Shown piece by piece: positions 21,392 to 29,575 of a stretch of DNA of 34,050 nucleotides (position 1 is its first letter; each line of letters begins with the position of its first letter). Made by a program: the position numbers and the translations under genes. Source of the stretch: Clostridia bacterium (lineage in GTDB: Bacteria > Bacillota > Clostridia > Monoglobales > Monoglobaceae); assembly GCA_017436245.1 (NCBI GenBank), contig JAFSDN010000065.1, positions 1-34,050 on the forward strand. Reading direction: 5' to 3'. Under the pieces are notes generated by a model. The model searched no databases. It saw only the letters and a list, made by a program, of their open reading frames with translations, and was not told the origin of the DNA.

Positions 21392-22688
21392 AAAAACCGA
21401 GAATAAAGCACTTAAAGAGAGTATTCTTTTTGGTATCCATGAAAGTGGTCTGAGGGTTTATATTATTCCCAAGGCAGGGTTTTGCAAATATTATGCCATA
21501 TATGCAACAGAGTATGGCTCGATTGACGATGTTCTGAAGGTTCCTAAAACCGGAGAGGAAATAAAGCTGCCTGACGGAATTGCACATTTTCTTGAGCACA
21601 AGCTCTTTGAGGAGGAAGACGGCGAAAATGCCTTTGATAAGTTTGCGCTGACAGGTGCAAGCAGTAATGCCTTTACCAGCTTTGATATGACGGCATATCT
21701 TTATTCATGTACGGATAAGTTTTATGAAAATCTTGACATCCTTCTTGAGTTTGTGAACAATCCTTATTTTACGGATGAGAATGTTGCCAAGGAACAGGGA
21801 ATAATCGGTCAGGAAATCAAGATGTATGATGATGACCCGGGCTGGAGGCTGTTTTTCAATATGCTTCAGGGAATGTATCACAACAATACCGTGAAAACGG
21901 ATATTGCAGGTACGGTTGAAAGCATAAGCCATATAACTCCTCAGCTTCTTTATGATTGCTGCAAGGCTTATTATAATCCCTCAAACATGATTCTTGTTAT
22001 GGTTGGGGATATTGACCCCGATGAAGCGGTAAAATATATTGATAAGCATGTGAGCCCTGAAAAGGATATGGGCAAAATTGAGAGGAGATTGGTTCAGGAG
22101 CCATGCGAGGTTGTGAAAAAGGTTGTTCATCAGAAGCTCAGTGTTTCAAAGCCCTTGTTCCTTATTGGATTCAAGGAAAAGGAAACGGGAATATGCGGAG
22201 CGGAATTGGTTGAAAAACAGATAAAAACGGACATTCTTCTTGAGGTTCTTTTTGGAAAAAGCAGCGGCTTCTTTATGGAGCTTTACGGCGAGGGGCTCAT
22301 TGATGGTAGCTTCAGCAAGGACAGCGAGCTTGAAAAGAGCTATGGTTTTTCGTCGGTTAGCGGTGAGTCAAAGGACCCCGATTCGGTATACAGGCGTGTT
22401 CTTGAATATCTTGAAAAAGCAAAGACCGAAAAACTGGATGAAAAGGTGGTAGCCGTGGCAAAGAGAGTGCTGATTGGGCAGAATCTCAGAAGATTCAACA
22501 GCGTTGAGAATCTGGGTAATGATTTTATACGGTCATTTATGAACGGAATTGACCCGTTGGCTTATAATGACATGGTGGAAAAGGTGACGATGGAAGAGCT
22601 TGAAGCAAGGCTCAGAGAACACTTTGATGAAGCGTGCTGTACCATGTCGGTAATTGACCCGCTGGAGGAAACTGAAAATGATAAATAA
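21381..22688 (+). CDS. yfmH: M16-family zinc metallopeptidase YfmH
   Basis: A 435-residue active-type M16 peptidase. The inverted zinc motif HFLEH is at about residues 69-73 (GIAHFLEHKLFEEE), and the downstream glutamate ligand lies in EQGIIGQEIKM at about 140-150. The region NAFTSFDMTAYLYSC follows the first motif as in other family members. The partner YfmF is adjacent and overlaps it by 11 bases, so a heteromeric complex, as in mitochondrial processing peptidase-like pairs, is likely. AAAGGAG lies inside the end of yfmF at a good distance from the ATG. It overlaps the next gene, lgt, by 11 bases. Confidence 0.9.
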   Translation: MKFEKTENKALKESILFGIHESGLRVYIIPKAGFCKYYAIYATEYGSIDDVLKVPKTGEEIKLPDGIAHFLEHKLFEEEDGENAFDKFALTGASSNAFTSFDMTAYLYSCTDKFYENLDILLEFVNNPYFTDENVAKEQGIIGQEIKMYDDDPGWRLFFNMLQGMYHNNTVKTDIAGTVESISHITPQLLYDCCKAYYNPSNMILVMVGDIDPDEAVKYIDKHVSPEKDMGKIERRLVQEPCEVVKKVVHQKLSVSKPLFLIGFKEKETGICGAELVEKQIKTDILLEVLFGKSSGFFMELYGEGLIDGSFSKDSELEKSYGFSSVSGESKDPDSVYRRVLEYLEKAKTEKLDEKVVAVAKRVLIGQNLRRFNSVENLGNDFIRSFMNGIDPLAYNDMVEKVTMEELEARLREHFDEACCTMSVIDPLEETENDK

Positions 22689-23493
22689 CATTTCGTTTCC
22701 CAATCTGGGACTGGAATTTGAAGTTAACAGGATTGCATTTTCGATTTTTGGCATTGATGTTTATGCTTATGGTTTTTTAATAGGAATCGGACTTTTGCTG
22801 GCGTTTGTCTACGGTGCATATGAAAGCAAAAAAACAGATTTGGCACAGGACGACCTGCTTAATATGATATTGATTGCTCTGCCGTCGGCAATTGTTGGAG
22901 CAAGGCTCTATTATGTTGCATTTCAATGGGATTCATACAAGGGCGATCTTGCATCGGTTTTCAATCTGCGTCAGGGCGGTCTTGCCGTGTATGGAGGTAT
23001 TATCGGTGCGGCAATTGCAATTTTCTTTTATTGCAGAAAAAAGAAAATCAACATTGGCAAGCCCCTTGATATTCTTGCCATAGGCTTGCTGATTGGTCAG
23101 GCTATTGGACGCTGGGGCAATTTTGTCAACGGCGAGGCCTTTGGAAGTGAAACAAACCTTCCCTGGGCTATGACCGTTGTACATAAGGGCAACTTCATCG
23201 CTCAATCGGTTCATCCGACTTTTCTGTATGAATCTTTGTGGAATGTTGTGGGGTTGATTATTCTTTTGGCAACAAGAAGAAAAAAAGCATTTGAAGGCGA
23301 AATTTTTTGCAGATATATGATATGGTACGGCGCAGGCCGGGCTATGATTGAAGGTCTGAGGGCTGACTCTCTTTATCTGGGAGTGTTCAGAGTGTCGCAG
23401 GTGCTTTCGGTGTGTCTTGTTATTGCTGCAATCGGAATTATTGTATATAAACGAAAAAAATTAAAAAAACCCTTGACAAATGAACAAATATGA
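22678..23493 (+). CDS. lgt: Prolipoprotein diacylglyceryl transferase
   Basis: A 271-residue integral membrane enzyme that moves diacylglycerol from phosphatidylglycerol onto the lipobox cysteine of prolipoproteins, the first step of lipoprotein maturation (ZnuA above is a probable client). Seven hydrophobic helices are visible. Signature GRWGNFVNGEAFG at about 150 contains the essential Arg, Asn and Glu. Other conserved parts are YAYGFLIGIG (about 27), RQGGLAVYGGIIGA (about 100), HPTFLYESLWN (about 180) and GAGRAMIEGLRADSL (about 220). The open frame extends to 22654, but GGAGG upstream of the ATG at 22678 marks the start, which overlaps yfmH by 11 bases. A promoter for the next operon lies in its last codons. 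Confidence 0.96.
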   Translation: MINNISFPNLGLEFEVNRIAFSIFGIDVYAYGFLIGIGLLLAFVYGAYESKKTDLAQDDLLNMILIALPSAIVGARLYYVAFQWDSYKGDLASVFNLRQGGLAVYGGIIGAAIAIFFYCRKKKINIGKPLDILAIGLLIGQAIGRWGNFVNGEAFGSETNLPWAMTVVHKGNFIAQSVHPTFLYESLWNVVGLIILLATRRKKAFEGEIFCRYMIWYGAGRAMIEGLRADSLYLGVFRVSQVLSVCLVIAAIGIIVYKRKKLKKPLTNEQI

Positions 23494-23501
23494 GTTACAA
23501 T
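23473..23501 (+). promoter_or_regulatory. Promoter of the ylxM-ffh operon
   Basis: TTGACA (23473-23478) inside the end of lgt, a 17-base spacer and TACAAT (23496-23501). It is followed by a 7-bp hairpin, GTAAAGC/GGCTTTAC (23511-23530), in the leader, which has no T-run. Confidence 0.72.
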
Positions 23502-23556
23502 TGTTGAGGTGTAAAGCTGAACGGCTTTACATAAGTGGAGAAAAAGGGGGATAAAA

Positions 23557-23928
23557 ATGGAAAAAAACGTTGAGATTTCCCTTCTTTTGAGCTTTTATAA
23601 AAATATGCTGACCGAAAGGCAGGCGGATACCGTTGAGCTTTATTATAACGAGGATTTGTCCTTGTCTGAGGTTGGGGTTGAGCTTGGAATCAGCCGTCAG
23701 GGTGTTCGCGACACATTGAAGAGGTCGGAGGCTATTCTGTATGATGTTGAATCCAAACTGGGTCTGGTTTCTCGGTTTTTGGGCATAAAATCCAGACTTT
23801 CAGAGATTGATGAAATTATTGATGAAATCGAAAAATCTCCTGAGGCACGACTTCTTCCCGACAGCATAAAGCATCAGATAAACAGAATTCTCACAATTAT
23901 TGAACAGATTAATGATTCTGAGGATTAA
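23557..23928 (+). CDS. ylxM: YlxM-family helix-turn-helix protein
   Basis: A 123-residue protein with a sigma-70 region 4-like helix-turn-helix: LTERQADTVELYYNEDLSLS then EVGVELGISRQGVRDTLKRS (about 18-55). The remainder is a charged helical tail. YlxM is found next to ffh in Firmicutes and is thought to influence the signal recognition particle pathway, perhaps by stimulating the GTPase cycle. The ATG is preceded by AAAGGGGG 6 bases away, and ffh follows 37 bases after the stop. The size is normal (about 105-125). It does not show a signal peptide or membrane segment. Confidence 0.93.
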   Translation: MEKNVEISLLLSFYKNMLTERQADTVELYYNEDLSLSEVGVELGISRQGVRDTLKRSEAILYDVESKLGLVSRFLGIKSRLSEIDEIIDEIEKSPEARLLPDSIKHQINRILTIIEQINDSED

Positions 23929-23965
23929 AATGAGTATATGAATTCTTTTGAAAGGAGTGTGGCTT

Positions 23966-25327
23966 ATGGCGTTTGAAAGTTTGTCAGACAAGCTGCAAAA
24001 TGCGTTTAAAAAGCTCCGCGGAAAAGGTAAGATTTCTGCAGCTGATTTGAAAGAAGCTATGCGTGAAGTTAAATTGGCACTCCTGGAAGCCGATGTTAAC
24101 TTCAAGGTTGTAAAGAATTTTATAAACAGCGTTTCCGAGCGTGCCAACGGCGCAGAGGTTATGGAGTCTCTCACCCCGGCACAGCAGGTTATAAAAATTG
24201 TTAATGAAGAGCTCATAAAACTTATGGGTTCGGATAATCAAAAACTGAAGATTTCCTCAAAACCGCCAACGGTTATAATGATGACGGGTCTTCAGGGTGC
24301 CGGAAAGACCACAACGGCGGCAAAGCTGGGCGGACTTTTGCGCAAGCAGGGAAAAAGACCACTTCTTTGTGCCTGCGACGTGTACCGTCCTGCGGCTGTT
24401 AAACAGCTTCAGGTTGTGGGCGGTCAGCTTGATCTTCCTGTGTTCAGTATTGAAGGAAGCCGTGATCCGGTTGATATTGCAACCAAGGCTCTTGAACACG
24501 CAAAGCTCCATTCAAACGACGTGTTGATTGTTGACACGGCAGGCCGTCTTCATATTGATGAAGAACTGATGAATGAGCTTAAAAACATCAAGGAAAAAAT
24601 TGAACCCACCGAGATTCTTCTTGTGGTTGACTCAATGACAGGTCAGGATGCCGTTAATGTTGCTGAAACCTTCAATTCTGAGCTTGAGATTGACGGTGTT
24701 GTTCTCACAAAACTTGACGGTGATACCCGTGGCGGTGCGGCGATTTCGGTTCGTGCAGTCACAAATAAGCCCATAAAGTTCTGTGGTATGGGCGAAAAGC
24801 TCTCTGACCTGGAGGTTTTTCATCCCGAAAGAATGGCATCAAGAATTCTTGGTATGGGCGATATGCTTAGCTTGATTGAAAAAGCAGAACAGGCTCTTGA
24901 TGAGAAAAAGGCTCTGGAACTTGAACAGAAAATGCGGAGTGCAACCTTCACATTTGACGATTTTCTTGACCAGATGGAGCAAATGAAAAAAATGGGTCCT
25001 CTTGAACAGCTTATCGGTATGATTCCGGGAGTTAACAAACAGGCGCTTCAGGGGGCAAACATAGACGAAAGAAAGTTACTTCACATTGAAGCAATGATAA
25101 AATCCATGACCAAAGGTGAAAGGGAGCTTCGTGACAAGCTCACACCCAAGCGCCGTGAAAGAATTGCAAAGGGTAGTGGAACCACAATCGGCGAAGTTAA
25201 TGCTCTTGTAAAGCAATTTGAACAGATGCAGAAGATGATGAAGGCAATGTCGGGCGGCAAGATGATGAAGCAGATGGGCCGTCTGGGCAAAATGGGTAAG
25301 ATGGGGAAAATGAAATTTCCATTTTAA
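23966..25327 (+). CDS. ffh: Signal recognition particle protein Ffh (SRP54)
   Basis: A 453-residue GTPase that binds SRP RNA and signal sequences and targets nascent membrane proteins to FtsY. N domain about 1-95; G domain with GLQGAGKTTTAAKLG (about 103-117), DVYRPAAVKQL (about 135), DTAGR (about 190), and TKLDGDTRGGAAIS (about 245). The C-terminal M domain is methionine-rich and basic, ending in repeated GKM-type triplets. The open frame starts with a TTG at 23948 that precedes AAAGGAG; the ATG at 23966 is 8 bases after it. It is the head of the familiar ffh-rpsP-khpA-rimM-trmD group. The SRP RNA gene is not in the window. Confidence 0.97.
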   Translation: MAFESLSDKLQNAFKKLRGKGKISAADLKEAMREVKLALLEADVNFKVVKNFINSVSERANGAEVMESLTPAQQVIKIVNEELIKLMGSDNQKLKISSKPPTVIMMTGLQGAGKTTTAAKLGGLLRKQGKRPLLCACDVYRPAAVKQLQVVGGQLDLPVFSIEGSRDPVDIATKALEHAKLHSNDVLIVDTAGRLHIDEELMNELKNIKEKIEPTEILLVVDSMTGQDAVNVAETFNSELEIDGVVLTKLDGDTRGGAAISVRAVTNKPIKFCGMGEKLSDLEVFHPERMASRILGMGDMLSLIEKAEQALDEKKALELEQKMRSATFTFDDFLDQMEQMKKMGPLEQLIGMIPGVNKQALQGANIDERKLLHIEAMIKSMTKGERELRDKLTPKRRERIAKGSGTTIGEVNALVKQFEQMQKMMKAMSGGKMMKQMGRLGKMGKMGKMKFPF

Positions 25328-25375
25328 TAAAAAGTGAAAATTATTAAATTAATATATTTTTGGAGGTAATTTATT

Positions 25376-25618
25376 ATGGCAGTAAAAATTCGTTTGAGAA
25401 GAATGGGTGCAAAGAAGGCTCCTTTCTACAGAGTAGTGGTAGCAGATTCAAGATACCCCAGAGACGGCAGATTTATCGAACAGGTTGGTACTTATAATCC
25501 CATGACAAAGCCTGCTGCAGTTGAATTTGATGCAGAAAAGGTTGCAACATGGATTAAGAACGGTGCTCAGCCCACTGATACAGTTAAGCGCCTTCTCAAG
25601 GAAAAGGGTATTATCTAA
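25376..25618 (+). CDS. rpsP: 30S ribosomal protein S16
   Basis: An 80-residue basic ribosomal protein. The conserved start [20 protein letters not shown], then [20 protein letters not shown] and [13 protein letters not shown] at the end are diagnostic. S16 helps assemble the 5' domain of 16S rRNA. The ATG follows a strong TTGGAGGTAA site. It lies 48 bases after ffh with no obvious terminator between, in the standard order before khpA. Codon usage is strict, as expected for a highly expressed gene. Confidence 0.98.
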   Translation: MAVKIRLRRMGAKKAPFYRVVVADSRYPRDGRFIEQVGTYNPMTKPAAVEFDAEKVATWIKNGAQPTDTVKRLLKEKGII

Positions 25619-25632
25619 TTTCCTGGGGAATA

Positions 25633-25698
25633 TTTACACGGTGATGATTTGAAGCGGCAAGTTGCCCTGAGCAATTTGCCTGCTTTGAACTGTGTGAA
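25633..25698 (+). other. Structured rpsP-khpA intergenic RNA element
   Basis: An inner stem, AAGC-GGCAAGTTGC (25652-25665) with GCAATTTGCC-t-GCTT (25671-25685), closes the loop CCTGA. An outer stem, TTTACAC (25633-25639) with GTGTGAA (25692-25698), encloses it. There is no T-run after it, and the khpA ribosome binding site (GGAGG) starts 11 bases beyond, so it may tune processing or translation rather than terminate. Confidence 0.45.
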
Positions 25699-25718
25699 CC
25701 GAATTTGGAGGAAACAAA

Positions 25719-25946
25719 ATGAAAGAGCTTTTGGAATTTATTGCAAAATCAATGGTTTCAGAGCCTGATGCAGTTAATGTTGAAGAAGCTGTTCAGGAAA
25801 ATGCAGTTGTTTTGACCTTGCACGTCGCTGAAGGCGACATGGGTAAGGTTATCGGCAAGCAGGGAAGAATTGCAAAAGCAATCCGGACTGTTGTTAAAGC
25901 TGCCGCAAGCCATGAAAACAAAAAAGTTACGGTTGATATTGTGTAA
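25719..25946 (+). CDS. khpA: KH-domain RNA-binding protein KhpA (YlqC)
   Basis: A 75-residue RNA-binding protein made of a single KH domain. The GxxG loop appears as GKVIGKQGRIAKAIRTVVKA, and the flanking strands are VVLTLHVAEGDMG and KKVTVDIV. KhpA works with KhpB (not in this window) in RNA regulation and cell-shape control in Gram-positive bacteria. The ATG follows TTGGAGGAAAC. It sits between rpsP and rimM, the normal position. A stem-loop with a following T-rich stretch is found right after it, so part of the transcripts may end here. Confidence 0.95.
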   Translation: MKELLEFIAKSMVSEPDAVNVEEAVQENAVVLTLHVAEGDMGKVIGKQGRIAKAIRTVVKAAASHENKKVTVDIV

Positions 25947-25960
25947 CGAATATGTGAGGC

Positions 25961-25985
25961 AGACTGTATCGCTTTGATACAGTCT
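25961..25985 (+). terminator. Stem-loop after khpA (partial terminator or attenuator)
   Basis: AGACTGTATC (25961-25970) and GATACAGTCT (25976-25985) pair perfectly over 10 bp with the loop GCTTT. TTACTTGCTTTTT follows. It separates rpsP-khpA from rimM-trmD by about 107 bases and could lower expression of the latter. Confidence 0.65.
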
Positions 25986-26053
25986 TTACTTGCTTTTTAC
26001 GGGACGGTGCCTTTGTTGCATCGGAAACAACTGAAAAATAAGGAATTTATATT

Positions 26054-26551
26054 ATGGAAAAAGATCTTGAAATTGGACAAATAGTTAATACGCATGGTCT
26101 CCGGGGCGACCTGAAGGTGATGCCGTGGTGCGATGACCCTACGGTTTTTGATGAACTTGCGTATGTTATTATAGATGGAACTGAGTACGATATTGAAAAA
26201 TCAAGAATGCAGAAAAATATGGTTTTGCTCAAACTCAAAGGAATTGACAACATCAACGAAGCCGAAAAATACCGCAACAAGATTCTGACGGTTCCCCGCG
26301 AGGAAATGGGCGATTTGCCTGAGGGGACTTATTATATCTGTGATTTACTGGGGTGTAGCGTTGAAACGGTTTCGGGGCGTAAACTGGGCAAGATTGTTGA
26401 TATAATCAAAACAGGAAGTAACGATGTTTATGTTGTTGAGGACGACGGCAAAAAACAGGTGTTGATTCCGGTTATTGACGAGGTTGTAAAGTCTGTTGAT
26501 ATTGAAGAAAAAATGATTGTGATAGAACCCTTAAAAGGACTGATTGACTAA
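26054..26551 (+). CDS. rimM: Ribosome maturation factor RimM
   Basis: A 165-residue 30S assembly factor that binds S19 and helps mature the 3' domain of 16S rRNA. The N-terminal RimM beta-barrel begins LEIGQIVNTHGLRGDLKVMP, with a second part NKILTVPREEMGDLPEGTYY. The C-terminal PRC-barrel has IKTGSNDVYVVEDDGKKQVL and LIPVIDEVVK. The ATG is preceded by AATAAGGAATTT. The stop codon TAA overlaps the trmD ATG by one base (TAATG), a tight coupling common in this gene pair. Confidence 0.96.
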   Translation: MEKDLEIGQIVNTHGLRGDLKVMPWCDDPTVFDELAYVIIDGTEYDIEKSRMQKNMVLLKLKGIDNINEAEKYRNKILTVPREEMGDLPEGTYYICDLLGCSVETVSGRKLGKIVDIIKTGSNDVYVVEDDGKKQVLIPVIDEVVKSVDIEEKMIVIEPLKGLID

Positions 26552-27297
26552 TGGCAGAATTGAAGGTGGATATTCTGACGTTGTTTCCCGAAATGTTTGA
26601 TTCGGTTCTCCGAAATTCCATAATAGGGAGAGCTGTAAACAACGGAATTCTGGAAATTAATTGTGTTCAGATAAGAGATTTTGCTTTTAACAAGCACAGA
26701 CAGGTTGATGATTATCCCTATGGTGGCGGTCAGGGAATGGTGATGCAGGCAGAACCTATTTTTCTTGCCTATGAAAGCGTTTGCCGGGGTCTTGATTATA
26801 AGCCTTTAACAATATATATGTCACCTCAGGGCAGGACCTTCAGACAGTCAACGGCAAAGCGATTTGCAAAAAAGAAGCATATTGTGATTCTTTGCGGACA
26901 TTATGAAGGCGTTGATCAGCGTGTTCTTGACGAGATTGTTGATGCAGAGGTTTCTATGGGTGATTTTGTTCTGACCGGTGGCGAAATTGCGGCAATGGCT
27001 GTGGTTGATGCCACGGCAAGAATGATACCGGGTGTGCTTTCATGCGAGGATTCATTTGCTGATGAATCTCATTACGACGGACTTTTGGAATATCCACAGT
27101 ATACCAGACCGGCAGTTTGGCATGAAAAAAAAGTGCCTGATGTTCTTATGAACGGAAACCACAAATTGATTTGTCAATGGAAACGTGAAGAAGCTATAAA
27201 AAATACCTTTAAAAAACGAAAAGGTATGCTCAGTCGTGCCAAGCTCGACAAAAAGGACAGAGCGTTGGTGAAAAAACTCAGAGAAAATATTGAATGA
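26551..27297 (+). CDS. trmD: tRNA (guanine-N1)-methyltransferase TrmD
   Basis: A 248-residue SPOUT-class methyltransferase that makes m1G37 in tRNAs with a G at position 36, using S-adenosylmethionine, and prevents frameshifting. Motifs are ILTLFPEMFDSVLRNSIIGR at the start, DYPYGGGQGMVMQAEPI at about 50, the trefoil-knot region ILCGHYEGVDQRVLDEIVDA at about 112, and SMGDFVLTGGEIAAM at about 135. The length is normal. It begins on the last base of the rimM stop. In many Firmicutes rplS comes next, but here the following gene is a large zinc-ribbon membrane protein preceded by its own candidate promoter. Confidence 0.97.
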   Translation: MAELKVDILTLFPEMFDSVLRNSIIGRAVNNGILEINCVQIRDFAFNKHRQVDDYPYGGGQGMVMQAEPIFLAYESVCRGLDYKPLTIYMSPQGRTFRQSTAKRFAKKKHIVILCGHYEGVDQRVLDEIVDAEVSMGDFVLTGGEIAAMAVVDATARMIPGVLSCEDSFADESHYDGLLEYPQYTRPAVWHEKKVPDVLMNGNHKLICQWKREEAIKNTFKKRKGMLSRAKLDKKDRALVKKLRENIE

Positions 27298-27321
27298 TAT
27301 TTGTGAAATTGCAATATAATG

Positions 27322-27356
27322 TTGTTTTTTGAAACAAAGTGTGTTATAGTTATAGT
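27322..27356 (+). promoter_or_regulatory. Candidate promoter(s) of the zinc-ribbon membrane protein gene
   Basis: Two overlapping choices: TTGTTT (27322-27327) with 17 bases to TATAGT (27345-27350), or TTGAAA (27329-27334) with 16 bases to a second TATAGT (27351-27356). Both give a leader of about 60 bases before the ATG at 27420. Confidence 0.45.
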
Positions 27357-27419
27357 ATATTGACAGAAAGTGGATTACTTATTTGATGATATATGTTTTG
27401 AAAGATTGGAGGCAGTCTG

Positions 27420-29561
27420 ATGAAATGTTTGAAATGTGGGGCTGATATTTACGATGGCGTAAAAAAGTGTCCTTATTGCAAAACGTTGACAAGTGAAGTT
27501 AAAGAAAACGAAAAGTTCAAGGATTTTGACTTTAAATATACAATAACATCCGACGAGCAGATGGAAAAAATCAGAAAAACCGTTAAAGCTGCGTCAAAAT
27601 CAAAGAAAGCAAAAAAAGGAATTAAGGTGAGCTTTGAACAGTGGCTCAACGACCGTCGTGCGGCAAAAAGAGCAAGAAAGCGTGCTGTGCGCCGGGGCGA
27701 AGATCCGGACCTTGCTGTTAAGATGCTTGAAAAAAAGGAAGAAACCAATCCTTTTCTCAAAAACACTGCGGTATATGAGGGTGAAGACGATTCGCTCAAT
27801 ACATACAAACGTGTTAAAAACGCAAAAACGGCAGACCGTAAAGCTGTGTCCAAGGTATCAAAGAGCGTAAGCGGCAGCAAAGAAAAGAAAAGACCTTTAA
27901 GGGGAAGAAAATTTGAAGCAGGAAAGCTGATTAAGCCTGTTGTGGCACTTGCTGTGTTGATTCTTTTTATTTATCTTCTGGTGCTGCTCTTTGGCTGGAT
28001 GTTTGGCAGCGGAGATGTGAATTCATATTCTTATGCCAAGGATAATTCTCTGAATATTGTTTATGAAACCGAGAGCCTGACACTTTCGAAAACAGTTATT
28101 GATGAAAATTATCTCCGCAAAATTAGTGAAATGGAAGAGCAGCCAACTGTTGACAGCATAATCAAATCGGCTGACATTATTCACACATCAAAGGACGGAA
28201 AAACCACATTTTTCTTTGAAAATTATGACCCCGAAACAAAGTGCGGACGCCTGCGTATGATTGTTGACGGCGACGTTGAAGATATTATTACAATTGCAGA
28301 AGCTGTTCATAATTCGCTTGTTATGACCAATGACGGAAAAAAGCTTCTCTACCTCCGTGCATATGATGCAGAGGTGCAGACGGGTGCATTACACTTCTGG
28401 GAAGAAAAAATGGAAGAACCTTTGAAAATTTCAACCGATATTGACCCCGGAACATTTGAATTTTCCAAAAATGGTGAGTGGGCGTTCTTTATTCAGAATC
28501 TGAACCGAAGCGAGCAGAGCGGTGACCTTTATGTGAAGAATCTTGTTGAGCTTGATGAGCAAAAGTTGAAACTTGATTCGGACGTTTGTATGCTTTTTGG
28601 AACATCATCCGACGGCAAGCATCATATTTACGGAAAAGAATATGATACTGCAGACGGAACATTTGATGTTTATGCAATTGATGCCGATGGTCAGACAAAG
28701 AGACTGGGTGAAAGGACAGCAAGGAATCCTCTTGTTCAGAAAACAGTTGGAACAGTTCTGATTCTTGGCATGGATGAGGATGGAAAGGAAAATACCCACA
28801 ACCTTTATTCTGTTGAAATTGGTTCGGGCAAAAAGACCAAGATTGATTCTGAGGTTAATTCAATCCTTATGCTTTCAAAGGATGAGGACACAATTATCTA
28901 TGAAAAAATGTATGATGACAAGGTTTCGGATTTCTATGCGTATACTGAGGGCGAGCTTCCCTCAAAGGTTGCAGGAAATGTTATTGTTGACTACGAAGTT
29001 GTGGGTGAAAATCCTCAGGTTGCAATAACTGATGACTGTGAAAACATTCTGTATATTTCGGAATTTGATTCCCTGAAAGCCGGCGGAACGCTGGTATGGT
29101 GTGCATATAAAGGCGGCGAAGTTGTTTCGGAACAGAAAATAGCCGAGGATGTTCGTTCGTGTTACAGCACCGATGAAGGTTTGTTTGTATTTACCAAGAA
29201 TTACAGCGTTGCAAAGAATTATTGCGATGTTTACGTTTTCAGCAACGGACAGGAAACTCTTCTCAGAGAGGAAGTTTATCCCAACATGTTTGGAGTTGAC
29301 AGAAAGGGTAATAATATATATTACATTTCAAATTACAATGTTCAGGGAAGCCACGGTATTCTTGAAAGAATGAACCTTAAAGGTGAATCTGTTGAAATTT
29401 CGGGTAACGTTTTTGATTTCAGAATTTCAAAAACAGGTGATGTTTTGTTCAAAAAGAACTTTAACATAAACAAAAAGACCTTTGATTTGTTTGTTGTTGA
29501 GGCCGAAAAGATTGATGTAATTGATGTGAACACCAGTGTGGGTGAAATTTTGCAGCCCTGA
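27420..29561 (+). CDS. Zinc-ribbon membrane protein with a large external propeller-like region
   Basis: A 713-residue protein of unknown function. Residues 1-25 are a zinc ribbon (C3-x2-C6 and C17-x2-C20). Residues 40-168 are very basic and low in complexity. A single membrane helix spans about 171-195 (IKPVVALAVLILFIYLLVLL). The remaining 515 residues should lie outside the cell and consist of repeated beta-strand units with phrases like TSKDGKTTFFFENYDPETK, TNDGKKLLYLRAYD, SSDGKHHIYGKEYD and LSKDEDTIIYEKMYD; this spacing (about 45-60 residues) suggests a beta-propeller or TolB-like fold. The ATG follows GATTGGAGG. It lies between trmD and nadD in a cluster of core genes. It could be a sensor or scaffold, but no partner is evident. 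Confidence 0.8.
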   Translation: MKCLKCGADIYDGVKKCPYCKTLTSEVKENEKFKDFDFKYTITSDEQMEKIRKTVKAASKSKKAKKGIKVSFEQWLNDRRAAKRARKRAVRRGEDPDLAVKMLEKKEETNPFLKNTAVYEGEDDSLNTYKRVKNAKTADRKAVSKVSKSVSGSKEKKRPLRGRKFEAGKLIKPVVALAVLILFIYLLVLLFGWMFGSGDVNSYSYAKDNSLNIVYETESLTLSKTVIDENYLRKISEMEEQPTVDSIIKSADIIHTSKDGKTTFFFENYDPETKCGRLRMIVDGDVEDIITIAEAVHNSLVMTNDGKKLLYLRAYDAEVQTGALHFWEEKMEEPLKISTDIDPGTFEFSKNGEWAFFIQNLNRSEQSGDLYVKNLVELDEQKLKLDSDVCMLFGTSSDGKHHIYGKEYDTADGTFDVYAIDADGQTKRLGERTARNPLVQKTVGTVLILGMDEDGKENTHNLYSVEIGSGKKTKIDSEVNSILMLSKDEDTIIYEKMYDDKVSDFYAYTEGELPSKVAGNVIVDYEVVGENPQVAITDDCENILYISEFDSLKAGGTLVWCAYKGGEVVSEQKIAEDVRSCYSTDEGLFVFTKNYSVAKNYCDVYVFSNGQETLLREEVYPNMFGVDRKGNNIYYISNYNVQGSHGILERMNLKGESVEISGNVFDFRISKTGDVLFKKNFNINKKTFDLFVVEAEKIDVIDVNTSVGEILQP

Positions 29562-29575
29562 AGGAGCGAATTGTC

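Noticed and set aside
23511..23530. GTAAAGC/GGCTTTAC hairpin as a terminator after lgt
   Set aside because: No T-run follows and a promoter for ylxM lies just upstream, so it is a leader hairpin.
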